Below, piece after piece: positions 8,303 to 17,365 of a DNA stretch of 33,000 nt (positions are counted from its first letter, which is position 1; the number at the start of each line of letters is the position of its first letter). The notes beneath the pieces were generated by a model. The model saw nothing but the letters and a program-made list of their open reading frames with translations, did no database searches and had not been told where the DNA came from. The translations under genes and the position numbers were made by a program. The DNA comes from Rubrobacter sp. Its GTDB lineage: Bacteria; Actinomycetota; Rubrobacteria; Rubrobacterales; Rubrobacteraceae. Where the stretch lies: positions 1 through 33,000 of the forward strand of contig JACDAJ010000098.1 in the NCBI GenBank assembly GCA_013695475.1. Direction: 5' to 3'.

Positions 8303-8965
8303 TCAGTTTCTTTTCTCCATCGCTTTCTGATACTCCGCATACACCGCCTGTATATCCTTCCAAACGAGCCGCTTCGTATTTTGCAAATCCTCGCCGTGCT
8401 GCCGCAAAACATACGCCGGATGGAACGTCGCCATCGTCTTCGCCCCATATATGTCGTGCCACTCGCCGCGATCTTTCGTGATGCGGAAGTTCTTGTCAAT
8501 GATGCTTTTCGAGGCCGGGCCTCCGAGGCACAAAATTATCTCCGGCTTTATGGCTTCGAGCTGCCCTTGCAAATACGGGTCGCACGCGTTCGCTTCGGCG
8601 GCTGTCGGGGGGCGGTTCTTCATCCGGCCTCCTTCGCGGTTCGCGGCGCGGCATTTCACGACGTTCGTTATATAGACCATGTCCCGGTCGAGATCCACGG
8701 CCGCGAGGATGTCGTCGAGCAATTTCCCGGCCCGCCCGACGAAAGGCAAACCACTCGCGTCCTCGTTCTCGCCCGGCCCCTCGCCGATGAGCATGAGCGG
8801 CGAGGTCGGGTCGCCGACCCCGAAAACCGTGTTCGTGCGGTTGAGCGAGAGGTCGCACTTCGTGCATACGGCGACTTGCCGCGAAAGCTCGGCGAGCCGC
8901 TCCTCCCGACCCTCCCCACCGTTGTCGGCCGCGTCGAAGAGGCTGTCCATAAAACGTTCTCCCAT
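8303..8965 (-). CDS. Uracil-DNA glycosylase, family 4 (Fe-S type)
   Basis: VCTKCDL, LMLIGEGPGENEDASGLPFVGRAGKLLD, YITNVVKCR, MATFHPAYVLR motifs. Confidence 0.92.
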   Translation of the reverse strand: MGERFMDSLFDAADNGGEGREERLAELSRQVAVCTKCDLSLNRTNTVFGVGDPTSPLMLIGEGPGENEDASGLPFVGRAGKLLDDILAAVDLDRDMVYITNVVKCRAANREGGRMKNRPPTAAEANACDPYLQGQLEAIKPEIILCLGGPASKSIIDKNFRITKDRGEWHDIYGAKTMATFHPAYVLRQHGEDLQNTKRLVWKDIQAVYAEYQKAMEKRN

Positions 8966-9107
8966 CGTCCGGTTCGGGCGATTTTACAACGGCGGCAAAG
9001 CCTACGAAACCGGAGCCGGGATACTGTTCCCCGCCCCCGGCCTTCGCTTCGAGTAAACCGTCCGGCTGTCTCACCCGGCTCGTCGTCCGCGGCGAAGGCG
9101 CATCCGT

Positions 9108-9136
9108 TTGACCGAGGCATGGCGCATAGCTAAAAT
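9108..9136 (+). promoter_or_regulatory. Sigma70-type promoter for the TAXI-TRAP operon
   Basis: TTGACC (9108-9113), 17-bp spacer, TAAAAT (9131-9136). Confidence 0.6.
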
Positions 9137-9242
9137 GGCGAAAAGCAGGGAAGGGGATGATTCTTCCATAAAGACATAGAAGGAACAATTCGGCGACGCA
9201 TGGCAAAGAGTGGGTTCCCTTGCCCAAACCGAGAGGAGAATT

Positions 9243-10271
9243 TTGACGAAGAAGTTGCTTTTGACGTTGGCAATGGCCGCGTTCGTATCGGTCGGAATTG
9301 CGTGTGGCGCGCCGCAAGGCTCCGGCGACGGTGGAAACGGTGGCGGTGGAGATGGCGGCGGGGGTGGGGAAGAGGATTTCGTGACCGACCTCCAGCTCGG
9401 GACCGGGAGCGTCGGCGGGGTGTACTTCCCGCTCGGGCAGGAAATGGCGACCATCTTCACCGACAACATTGACACGGAAGGCTTCAACGTAAGCTCCGTC
9501 GAGACCGGGGCTTCGGTGGACAATCTCGCGGCGATTGCGCGGGGCGAATTGCAGCTTGGCATCGCGCAGAATAATACGGCGCAGGATGCGGTCGCCGGGG
9601 AGGGCGAGTTCGAGGGCGCGGCGGTCGAGAACGCCGGGTGGATGGGGCAGCTTTATCCCGAGGCGATCTCCATCATCACGCTCGAATCCACGGGCATCGA
9701 GACCATCGAAGACCTCGAAGGGCAAAGGGTCGCCATCGGCCCTCCGGGCGGCGCGACGAGAGCCGCCGCCGAACTCGTCCTCACCGCCGCCGGACTCGAA
9801 GAGGGCGACTATGAGGCGTTCGAGGAGGATTTCGGAACCGCGCAGACGCGCCTTCAGGATGGAAACCTCGACGCATCCATCGAAGTCGTCGGAGTGCCGT
9901 CGGCGAGCATCTCGGAATTGCAAGCCGTCACCGGAGAAGTTCGGCTCGTCCCGCTCGACGATGACGCGATAGCCGAGATCGAGGAAAACAGCGGCTACGG
10001 GGAGTATGAAATCTCCGCCGACGCATATGAGTTCCTCGACGAGCCGGTGCCGACGGCCTCGGCCTTCTCCACGCTCTTCGGCTCGACGACGCAGGTCAGC
10101 GAGGATCTCGGGTACGAGATCACGCGCACCCTTTATGAAAACGCCGACGACATAACCCTCGCCCAGTCCGAGTTCATCACCGTCGAGGATGCCCTCCTCG
10201 GACAGGGGGATCTCCCCCTCCATCCCGGTGCGGAGCGGTACTTCGAGGAAGAGGGAATTTCACAGGAATAA
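9243..10271 (+). CDS. TAXI family TRAP transporter solute-binding lipoprotein
   Basis: TTG start with GAGGAGAA RBS; lipobox VGIACG; TDLQLGTGSVGGVYFPLGQEMA...TEGFNVSSVETGASVDNLAAIARGELQLGIAQN. Lies in ORF 9210..10271. Confidence 0.9.
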   Translation: MTKKLLLTLAMAAFVSVGIACGAPQGSGDGGNGGGGDGGGGGEEDFVTDLQLGTGSVGGVYFPLGQEMATIFTDNIDTEGFNVSSVETGASVDNLAAIARGELQLGIAQNNTAQDAVAGEGEFEGAAVENAGWMGQLYPEAISIITLESTGIETIEDLEGQRVAIGPPGGATRAAAELVLTAAGLEEGDYEAFEEDFGTAQTRLQDGNLDASIEVVGVPSASISELQAVTGEVRLVPLDDDAIAEIEENSGYGEYEISADAYEFLDEPVPTASAFSTLFGSTTQVSEDLGYEITRTLYENADDITLAQSEFITVEDALLGQGDLPLHPGAERYFEEEGISQE

Positions 10272-10335
10272 ACACGGCGGCTTCCGGGCCGGGGGATCCC
10301 CTCCGGCCCGCCTTCTTTGACCGAGGAGACGCGAG

Positions 10336-12348
10336 ATGAGCGAGAGGGTGGACGGCCAGCCGGGGGAAGAACGCCCGGACTCCGGCGAAAACCGCGAAGA
10401 GCTTCTCCGAAAATACGACACCGAGAGCGCGTTCCGCACGAACCTCGGATACTGGAAATGGGTCGTGTTCGCCCTCGGCACGGCTCTCACCACTTTTCAG
10501 CTTTATACGGCGCTCCGAGGCGGATACGTCTTCCAAATTCAGGGAGCCATCCACGTCGGGGCGGCGATGGGACTCGTTTATCTTCTTTATCCGGCGAAAA
10601 AGGAATGGAGCGGCCGTCCCGGAGTGCCGTTTTATGATGTCGTCCTCGCCGCTGCGACGATATGGACGAACTCGTACATCGTCATAAATTACGAGCGGCT
10701 CACGAATCAATCGGTCATCTTCGGGTTCTCCGTCCTCGACTATACGGTCGCCGCCCTCGGCATCCTCCTCATACTCGAAGCGACTCGGCGGTGCGTCGGG
10801 CTTCCCATCGTCGTCATCGCGTCGTGCGCGCTCGTTTACGGGTGGCTCGGGCCGTATATGCCCATTTTTCCGCACGCCGGATTCTCGCTCGACCGGCTCG
10901 CCACGGACACCTTCTTCACGACGAGTTCGATCTTCGGGACTCCGATCCAGGTTTCCGCGACGTTCATCTTCCTTTTCCTCTTCTTCGGGGTGATCCTCGT
11001 GAAGACGAACATCGGGCAGTTTTTCAACGACCTCGCCTTCGGGCTGACCGGGGGATATACCGGAGGAACCGCGAAGGCGGCGGTCGTGGCGAGCGGTTTG
11101 CAAGGAACCATCTCCGGCTCTTCCGTGGCGAACACCGTCACCTCCGGCTCGTTCACGATACCGATGATGAAGCGGGCGGGTTTCCGGCCTCATTTCGCCG
11201 CGGCGGCGGAGGCTTCGGCCTCGACGGGCGGGCAGATAATGCCCCCGATCATGGGCGCGGCGGCGTTCATCATGGCCGAATACACCGGGGTTCCGTACAA
11301 CGAGATCATCGTCATCGCCATCGTCCCGGCGATCCTTTATTTCACCGGAGTTTTCACCGGGACGCACTTCGTGGCGAAGCGCGACGGCATCGTCGGCGTT
11401 CCGAGGAATCAGCTTCCGGCGATTGGCGGGCTTCTCAAAAAGATGGATCTCATGCTCCCGCTCGTCGTGATCATCGGTATGCTTCTCTCCGGTTTCTCGG
11501 CTCAAAACTCCGCGCTTTATGGGATCGCCTCGGCGTTGCTCATCAGCTTCATCCGGAGCGAGACCCGGATGTCCCTCCCCGAACTCGGGAGGCTCTTCGA
11601 GAACGGCGCGAGAGCCGCGCTTCCGGTCATCGGGGCGTGCGCGACGGCGGGCATCATCGCCGGAACCGTGACGAGGACGGGACTCGGCGGAAAATTGGCG
11701 GGGGGCATCCTCGACCTCGCGCTCGGGAACTTCTTCCTCCTCATGTTCTTCACCATGATCGCGTGCCTCGTCCTCGGGATGGGACTCCCGACGACGGCGA
11801 ATTATGTCGTCACGGCGACCGTCGCCGCGCCCATCCTCCTTCAGTTCGACGTGCCGCTCATCGCGGCTCATTTCTTCGTTTTCTATTTCGGGATCGTGGC
11901 CGACATCACACCCCCGGTGTGCCTCGCGGCGTATGCGGGGGCGGGCATCGCCGGAGCGAACCCGATGCGGACGGGGGTGACGGCGGTTTCGCTCGCCATC
12001 GCGGCGTTCATCATCCCGTACATCTTCGTCACCGAGCCGGTTTTGGTTTTGGAAGGAGCGACGGTCGCCAATTTCGTCCCGGCTTTCGGGACGGCGGTAC
12101 TCGGCATGATCGCGATAAGCGGAGCCGTGATGGGGTATTTCATGGGACGGGCGAACTCCATCGAGCGATTAGCTTTGCTCGCGGGCGGGGTCATGCTCGT
12201 ATACCCGCTCCTCCCCATATCCCTCGCCGGACTCGGACTCGTCATAGCCATCGGCGTCATCCAATATCTCCGAGGGGCGAGCGGCGGAAAGCCCCCGGAG
12301 GAGAGCGAAGAGCGAGCTTCCGAGAAGGCCGAGGAGAGTCCGGCTTGA
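10336..12348 (+). CDS. TRAP transporter fused permease subunit (4TM/12TM, TAXI type)
   Basis: 670 aa polytopic; GLQGTISGSSVANTVTSGSFTIPMMKRAGFRPHFAAAAEASASTGGQIMPPIMGAAAFIMAE is diagnostic of DctM/TRAP permeases. Confidence 0.93.
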   Translation: MSERVDGQPGEERPDSGENREELLRKYDTESAFRTNLGYWKWVVFALGTALTTFQLYTALRGGYVFQIQGAIHVGAAMGLVYLLYPAKKEWSGRPGVPFYDVVLAAATIWTNSYIVINYERLTNQSVIFGFSVLDYTVAALGILLILEATRRCVGLPIVVIASCALVYGWLGPYMPIFPHAGFSLDRLATDTFFTTSSIFGTPIQVSATFIFLFLFFGVILVKTNIGQFFNDLAFGLTGGYTGGTAKAAVVASGLQGTISGSSVANTVTSGSFTIPMMKRAGFRPHFAAAAEASASTGGQIMPPIMGAAAFIMAEYTGVPYNEIIVIAIVPAILYFTGVFTGTHFVAKRDGIVGVPRNQLPAIGGLLKKMDLMLPLVVIIGMLLSGFSAQNSALYGIASALLISFIRSETRMSLPELGRLFENGARAALPVIGACATAGIIAGTVTRTGLGGKLAGGILDLALGNFFLLMFFTMIACLVLGMGLPTTANYVVTATVAAPILLQFDVPLIAAHFFVFYFGIVADITPPVCLAAYAGAGIAGANPMRTGVTAVSLAIAAFIIPYIFVTEPVLVLEGATVANFVPAFGTAVLGMIAISGAVMGYFMGRANSIERLALLAGGVMLVYPLLPISLAGLGLVIAIGVIQYLRGASGGKPPEESEERASEKAEESPA

Positions 12349-12351
12349 GGG

Positions 12352-12431
12352 GGTCGCTCCCTTCGGTCGCTCCGGTTTGTGGTTATTGGCAAAAACTAAA
12401 ACCAATAACCAATAACCACACAGCGAAGCGA
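12352..12431. repeat. Long palindromic element between convergent genes, with exact 24-bp word shared with 28139-28162
   Basis: GGTCGCTCCCTTCGGTCGCTCCGG at 12352-12375; TGTGGTTATTGG (12378-12389) pairs with CCAATAACCACA (12409-12420); outer GGTCGCT pairs with AGCGACC. Confidence 0.8.
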
Positions 12432-12434
12432 CCA

Positions 12435-13826
12435 TCACCCGGTTCGGGTCGTTTCGCGGGGGCGTGTCGGCTCGTTTTCTCCGGCTCGTTTTTTGAGGTA
12501 TATGTTCACGCCGTAAAGGGCGAGGCCGATGGCGATGAGGATTATGGATCTCAGCCACGTCCCGGCTTCTTGTTGCGTGAGGAGGACGAGGCACGTTATG
12601 GCTCCGAGTATCGGGAATACGGCGGGGGTTCGGAAGTGCGTGTGGCCGACTTCGTCGCGGCGAAGCACGAGGACGGAGACGTTCACCACGGCGAACACGG
12701 CGAGGATGAGAAGGACGGTCGTTCCGGCGAGGTCGCCGAAGTCGCCCGTCAGCGCGAGGACGAGCGCGATGAGGGTGGTGAAAATTATGGCGAAGACGGG
12801 GGTGTTCCGGTTCGGGTCGCATCGGCTGAAAATGGACGGGAGTACGCCTTCGCGTCCCATGCCGTACAAAACTCGGGAGGCGATTATGAGGTTTATGAGG
12901 GCGGTGTTCGTGATGCCGACGAGGGCGGCGATGGCGAAAAGGCTCGGTGGAATCGGTATCGGCCCGATCTCCACGACTTCGAGGAGCGGCCCGCTCGACC
13001 CGGCGAGCCTCTCCGTCGGGACGACCGCCGACGCGAAGAAGCACACCGCGATATATAGCCCGCCCGCCGCGAGAAGCCCCCCGAAGAGCGCCTTCGGATA
13101 CACCCGGCTCGCGTCGCGGGTCTCCTCGGCGACGTTCGCCGAATCCTCGAACCCGATGAGCGCGTAAAAAGCAAGGACCGCCCCGCCGAGAAGCGCGATC
13201 CCGAGCGCATCGCCCTCCGGAACCTCGAACGAAAGCGGCCTCGAAAAGTCCGCCTGCCCGACGAAAAACGCCGCGACGCCGACGATCAAAATGATGACGA
13301 GTCCGATGAGTGAGATCACGGTGAGGACGGCGTTCAATTGCGCCGAACCCGTGATGCCGAAGTAATTAATCGTCGCGAGTATGAGGATGAAGACGATGGC
13401 GACGAGGATCTCGGGCAAAACGATGAAGGTTTGCAAATACTCGCCGCCGAAGGTGCGGGAGATGCCGCTCGCCGACGAAAGCCCGCTGCACATCACGGTG
13501 AACGCGACGATGAACGAGAAGAGCGGTATTTTGTACGCCCGATTCACGAAAAGAGCCGCGCCCCCCGCCCCCGGATATTTCGACACAAGCTCCGAATACG
13601 AGAAAGCCGTGAAAATCGCTACCACGAACGCGATCAAAAACGGGAGCCATATGCCGCCTCCGACCACTCCGGCGACCTCGCCCGGCGCGACGTATATCCC
13701 GGCTCCGACGATATTCCCGACCACGAACGCGAGAAGGAGCGGAGTCCCGAGCGTCCGCCTCAGACCGCCCGAAAATTCGTCCTCCCCCGATGCGCCACCG
13801 CTTCTCCCCGTTCCCGCGTCAGCCAT
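12435..13826 (-). CDS. APC family amino acid permease
   Basis: [42 protein letters not shown] is the APC N-terminal signature. ATG at 13826 has a GGAGGAG RBS. Confidence 0.92.
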   Translation of the reverse strand: MADAGTGRSGGASGEDEFSGGLRRTLGTPLLLAFVVGNIVGAGIYVAPGEVAGVVGGGIWLPFLIAFVVAIFTAFSYSELVSKYPGAGGAALFVNRAYKIPLFSFIVAFTVMCSGLSSASGISRTFGGEYLQTFIVLPEILVAIVFILILATINYFGITGSAQLNAVLTVISLIGLVIILIVGVAAFFVGQADFSRPLSFEVPEGDALGIALLGGAVLAFYALIGFEDSANVAEETRDASRVYPKALFGGLLAAGGLYIAVCFFASAVVPTERLAGSSGPLLEVVEIGPIPIPPSLFAIAALVGITNTALINLIIASRVLYGMGREGVLPSIFSRCDPNRNTPVFAIIFTTLIALVLALTGDFGDLAGTTVLLILAVFAVVNVSVLVLRRDEVGHTHFRTPAVFPILGAITCLVLLTQQEAGTWLRSIILIAIGLALYGVNIYLKKRAGENEPTRPRETTRTG

Positions 13827-13867
13827 GAACTCCTCCTCCGCACAAGTCAATTTTGCGTTTCGTGAGA

Positions 13868-13897
13868 AATATAACGAACTTTCGGAGTCGTGGTCAA
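13868..13897 (-). promoter_or_regulatory. Promoter for the APC permease
   Basis: Minus strand: TTGACC (13897-13892), 18-bp spacer, TATATT (13873-13868), about 40 bp upstream of the ATG. Confidence 0.55.
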
Positions 13898-13956
13898 GCG
13901 AGGGCTTTGTTTTGGCTCGGCTTGACATAATCCTTTTCCGGCGCAAAGATTTGGCG

Positions 13957-14685
13957 ATGAGTATTATCGAGTTTCAGGGTGTGAGTAAGTTTTTCGGGGA
14001 TTTCCAGGTTCTCACGGACATCGAGTTCTCCGTGGAGGAGGGGGAGGTCGTCGTTGTGATCGGGCCGAGTGGCTCCGGGAAATCCACGCTTCTCCGGTGC
14101 ATAAACGCGCTCGAAGAAGTGTCGTCCGGTCGGCTCATCGTGGACGGTATTCACGTGCACGATAAAAAGACGAACCTCAATATTTTGCGGTCGGAGATCG
14201 GGTTCGTTTTCCAGCAATTCAACCTTTACCCGCACATGACCGTGGCTCAAAATATAAAGCTCTCTCCGAGGAAAGTTAAAAAGGTCTCGGAGGCGGAGAT
14301 CGGCGAGCGAACCGGGAGGCTCCTCGAACGGGTCGGCATTCCCGAGCAGGCGAACAAATATCCGGAGAGTCTTTCGGGCGGTCAGCAACAAAGGGTGGCG
14401 ATAGCGAGGGGCCTCGCCATGGAGCCGAGGATCATGCTTTTCGACGAGCCGACGAGCGCGCTCGACCCGGAGATGATCGGCGAGGTCCTCGATGTCATGG
14501 CCGACCTCGCGAAAGGTGGCATGACGATGGTCGTCGTGACGCATGAGATGGGCTTTGCGAGGCGCGTCGCCGACCGGGTGGTTTTCATGGATGAGGGGCG
14601 CATCGTGGAGGTCGGGCCGCCGGAGCATTTCTTCGAGAGTCCGGAGAACGAGAGGACGAAGCGTTTCCTCGACCGGATACTTTGA
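13957..14685 (+). CDS. Polar amino acid ABC transporter ATP-binding protein (GlnQ-like)
   Basis: Walker [10 protein letters not shown], signature [15 protein letters not shown], Walker [15 protein letters not shown]. The start [19 protein letters not shown] lies within ORF 13381..14685. Confidence 0.95.
   Translation: MSIIEFQGVSKFFGDFQVLTDIEFSVEEGEVVVVIGPSGSGKSTLLRCINALEEVSSGRLIVDGIHVHDKKTNLNILRSEIGFVFQQFNLYPHMTVAQNIKLSPRKVKKVSEAEIGERTGRLLERVGIPEQANKYPESLSGGQQQRVAIARGLAMEPRIMLFDEPTSALDPEMIGEVLDVMADLAKGGMTMVVVTHEMGFARRVADRVVFMDEGRIVEVGPPEHFFESPENERTKRFLDRIL
14602..14685 (+). repeat. Direct repeat copy 1 (3' end of the ABC ATPase gene)
   Basis: 84 bp, 79/84 identical to 15377-15460; the first 39 nt are identical. 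Confidence 0.95.
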
Positions 14686-14700
14686 GTTCCGCGCTCGCGG

Positions 14701-15060
14701 TCAGTGGGGATCCGTCCGCCGCACTCGGACTCCGCGTTCCGTGACGACGATGAAGTGGCTCATATGGCCTTCATAGTGGACAAGTATGTGTTCGAGCCAT
14801 GCGGTTTTGGTCGGAAGTTCTTCGTCTCCGAGGCGAAATAAGATGACTCCGGCATGGTCGAGCCTTTGCCGGAAGATGAGTTCGCCGAAATCCCTGTCGT
14901 TGGTTATGAGGATGCGCTCCTCATCGCGGGCGATGGAAAGCACTTCGTGGTCTTTGAGCGCGTGCGGATGGTCGTGCGCGATGGCGGTGACATCGTGTCC
15001 CATCATTTCGAGAATGGCGGCTAGCGGGAAATCCGCGCTCTCGTCGAGGAGAAATTTCAC
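14701..15060 (-). CDS. DUF5615 family PIN-like toxin
   Basis: MKFLLDESADFPLAAILEMMGHDVTAI...DHEVLSIARDEERILITNDRDFGELIFRQRLDHAGVILFRL is the DUF5615 PIN-like pattern. Confidence 0.88.
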   Translation of the reverse strand: MKFLLDESADFPLAAILEMMGHDVTAIAHDHPHALKDHEVLSIARDEERILITNDRDFGELIFRQRLDHAGVILFRLGDEELPTKTAWLEHILVHYEGHMSHFIVVTERGVRVRRTDPH

Positions 15061-15077
15061 AGTCTATCGCGCGTCGG

Positions 15078-15323
15078 TCATGCCGAGGATGGGAACACTT
15101 CTTCGCCCTCCACAAGCGCGTGGGCGTACGCGAGGCACGCTTTCACGTCCTCGCGGGTGAGGCGTGGATAAGATCGTAAAAGGGTTTCCGGGTCGAGGTC
15201 GTTTGCGAGGCGCTTGAGAACCAACTCGACGGGGATGCGGGTGCCTCGGATCACGGGCTTTCCCACCATGATCTCCGGGCTGACGACGATGCGATCTCGG
15301 AGTTCCGTGTCTTCTTTCGCCAT
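15078..15323 (-). CDS. DUF433 domain-containing antitoxin
   Basis: RIVVSPEIMVGKPVIRGTRIPVELVLKRLANDLDPETLLRSYPRLTREDVKACLAYA. ATG at 15323 has a GGAGGTG RBS; immediately upstream of the DUF5615 gene. Confidence 0.88.
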   Translation of the reverse strand: MAKEDTELRDRIVVSPEIMVGKPVIRGTRIPVELVLKRLANDLDPETLLRSYPRLTREDVKACLAYAHALVEGEEVFPSSA

Positions 15324-15376
15324 ATGCCACCTCCTCGAAGAGAGCATTATCGCATGGCTCGGGAAGCGGAGAGCGA

Positions 15377-15460
15377 ATCGTGGAGGTCGGGCCGCCGGAG
15401 CATTTCTTCGAGAGTCTGGAGAACGAGCGGACGAGGCGGTTTCTCGACCGGATACTTTGA
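15377..15460 (+). repeat. Direct repeat copy 2 (remnant of ABC ATPase 3' end: [27 protein letters not shown])
   Basis: 79/84 nt identical to the end of the ATPase gene; keeps the same reading frame and stop. Confidence 0.95.
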
Positions 15461-15464
15461 CCGC

Positions 15465-15493
15465 TTGACCGGACGGGGAACTTTGAATAATAT
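15465..15493 (+). promoter_or_regulatory. Sigma70-type promoter for the SBP-permease genes
   Basis: TTGACC (15465-15470), 17-bp spacer, TAATAT (15488-15493). Confidence 0.65.
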
Positions 15494-15588
15494 TGGCGGC
15501 TGCGAAAGTGCATTGTGTGGCTTTTGCGGTTCATGATCGCACTCGCATAAATCACAGGCGGGGGAGTTTTACGAGAGGGAGGTATGGG

Positions 15589-16413
15589 ATGGGGAGCATG
15601 TACGTGAGACGGTCTTTTCTGGCGGCAGCCATCTTCGCGCTCGCGGCTTTCACAGCGGCGTGCGGCGGCGGCGGGGAAGAAGGTGCGGGGGGCGAGGAGA
15701 CGACCGGGGCGACGGTCGGGGGTTCGGGCGAGACTCTGACTGTGGCTTCGGATGTCGCGTATCGTCCGTTCGAGTTCGTTCAGGACGGGGAGCCGGTCGG
15801 GTTCGATGTGGATCTCATAAGCGAGATCGGGGAGCGTGCCGGGTATGAGATAAACCTCCAAAACGTTGTTTTCGACGGGGTGATCGAAGGCGTCGGAAAC
15901 GGCCTTTACGACGCTGGCATCTCGGCGATGACGATCACCCCCGAGCGCGAGCAAAGCCTCGCGTTCTCGGAGCCGTATTTCAACGCCGACCAGTCGCTTC
16001 TCGTGGCGAGCGGCTCGGACATCCAGACGATCGACGATATCGCGGAGGGAACCCTCATCGGGGCGCAGCGAGGCACGACCGGGGAAGCCCTCTCGAACGA
16101 GACCGCCGAGGAGGTCGGCGCGGAAGTCCGCTCATACAATACGGTGGAGGACGCTTTCAGCGCATTGGAGAACGGGCAGGTTGACACGGTCATAAACGAC
16201 TTCCCGGTCTCCGCAGACCGCGTGCAGCAAACTGGGGACACCCTCGAAATCGTGGACACGATCGAGACGGGCGAGCAATATGGCATCGCGTTCCCGCAGG
16301 AAAGCGAACTCATCGGGCCGTTCAACGAGGCTCTCCAGGAAATGAAGGACGATGGCACGTACGCGGAGATATACGAGGAATGGTTCGGGCAGGAACCCGA
16401 GAGCATCCCGTAA
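15589..16413 (+). CDS. Polar amino acid ABC transporter substrate-binding lipoprotein
   Basis: GAGGGAGG RBS; lipobox AAFTAACGG; SBP_bac_3 pattern LTVASDVAYRPFEFVQDGEPVGFDVDLISEIGERAGYEINLQNVVFDGVI. Confidence 0.93.
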   Translation: MGSMYVRRSFLAAAIFALAAFTAACGGGGEEGAGGEETTGATVGGSGETLTVASDVAYRPFEFVQDGEPVGFDVDLISEIGERAGYEINLQNVVFDGVIEGVGNGLYDAGISAMTITPEREQSLAFSEPYFNADQSLLVASGSDIQTIDDIAEGTLIGAQRGTTGEALSNETAEEVGAEVRSYNTVEDAFSALENGQVDTVINDFPVSADRVQQTGDTLEIVDTIETGEQYGIAFPQESELIGPFNEALQEMKDDGTYAEIYEEWFGQEPESIP

Positions 16414-16484
16414 AAACAAAATGGTTCGCGGGGGATGGCGCCCACCATCCCCGACCTTTTCGTTTCTGAAACCGGAGGAAGACG

Positions 16485-17210
16485 ATGCCGTTCACGTGGC
16501 CGCCGTTCGAGTTCAACCCGGGAGACTTCTCCCTGCAAAATATTCAGGAGAGATACCTCGATTTCGGGATAGTCATCGAGCGGTTCGACACCATCATCGA
16601 GGCCGTCCTCGTGACGATCCTCCTCGCGCTCCTCGCCGAACTCCTCGGGATAGTCATCGGCCTCTTCGTCGCCCTCGTCCGGCTGAGCAGCTTCCGAGTC
16701 TTCAGCTTCCTCGCGCAAGCGTACGTGGACGTGTTCCGGGGAACCCCGCTCCTCGTGCAACTCATCATCATATATTTCACGACCCCGCTCATCGGCCTCA
16801 CCTTCCGGAGCCTCTTCTTCGCCGGACTCGTCGCCCTCACTTTGAACGCCGGGGCATACGTCGCCGAAATTTTCCGCGGCGGCATCCAATCCATAGACAA
16901 AGGACAAATGGAGGCCGGGCGGGCGTCGGGGCTTTCGTACGCGCAGACTATGCGCCACATCATTGTCCCGCAGGCTTTCCGTCGGGTGATACCGCCGCTC
17001 ACCAATGAGTTCGTCATGCTCATAAAAGACACTTCGATCGTGAGCGTCATCGGCCTCGTCGAGCTTTTGAAAGCCACGCAGGATATGCGGAACGAGACAT
17101 TCAACGGGACGCCGCTCATCGCCGCCGCGCTGATTTATCTGGCGATATGCATCCCGCTCATATACCTCGCGAACAACCTCGAGCGCCGCCTGAACCGCCG
17201 GACGGCGTAA
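16485..17210 (+). CDS. Amino acid ABC transporter permease (HisM/GlnP-like)
   Basis: YVDVFRGTPLLVQLIIIYF, EIFRGGIQSIDKGQMEAGRASGLSYAQTMRHIIVPQAFRRVIPPLTNEFVMLIKDTS. Confidence 0.95.
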   Translation: MPFTWPPFEFNPGDFSLQNIQERYLDFGIVIERFDTIIEAVLVTILLALLAELLGIVIGLFVALVRLSSFRVFSFLAQAYVDVFRGTPLLVQLIIIYFTTPLIGLTFRSLFFAGLVALTLNAGAYVAEIFRGGIQSIDKGQMEAGRASGLSYAQTMRHIIVPQAFRRVIPPLTNEFVMLIKDTSIVSVIGLVELLKATQDMRNETFNGTPLIAAALIYLAICIPLIYLANNLERRLNRRTA

Positions 17211-17214
17211 AATA

Positions 17215-17326
17215 GGCTCGCTTCGCTCGCGCATGTCAGCATTTCAGCCGGTCAGCTTGTCAGCGAAAGACAAAAGCTGACCGGCTGACAGCGACCGAGG
17301 GGAGCGTGCTGAAATGCCGACGAGCC
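17215..17326. repeat. Large nested palindrome downstream of the ABC permease
   Basis: CAGCCGGTCAGCTT (17245-17258) and AAGCTGACCGGCTG (17274-17287) are perfect; outer GTCAGCATTTCAG/CTGAAATGCCGAC and GGCTCG/CGAGCC. Confidence 0.85.
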
Positions 17327-17365
17327 GCCGAAGGCGGCGTGCGCGGTTTGCGGGGGCGAACCGCT

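Noticed and set aside
10662-13058. 798-aa + strand ORF (and other very long alternative-frame ORFs such as 24247..25932 +, 8496..10223 -, 10177..11871 -, 31492..32709 -)
   Set aside because: These lie antisense to, or out of frame with, well-recognised genes. The translations are R/H/D-rich without domain motifs, as expected for high-GC shadow ORFs.
14686-15376. TA islet as a transposon with terminal inverted repeats
   Set aside because: No inverted repeats or transposase. The flanks are direct repeats of coding sequence, so it is reported as a repeat-bounded islet instead.
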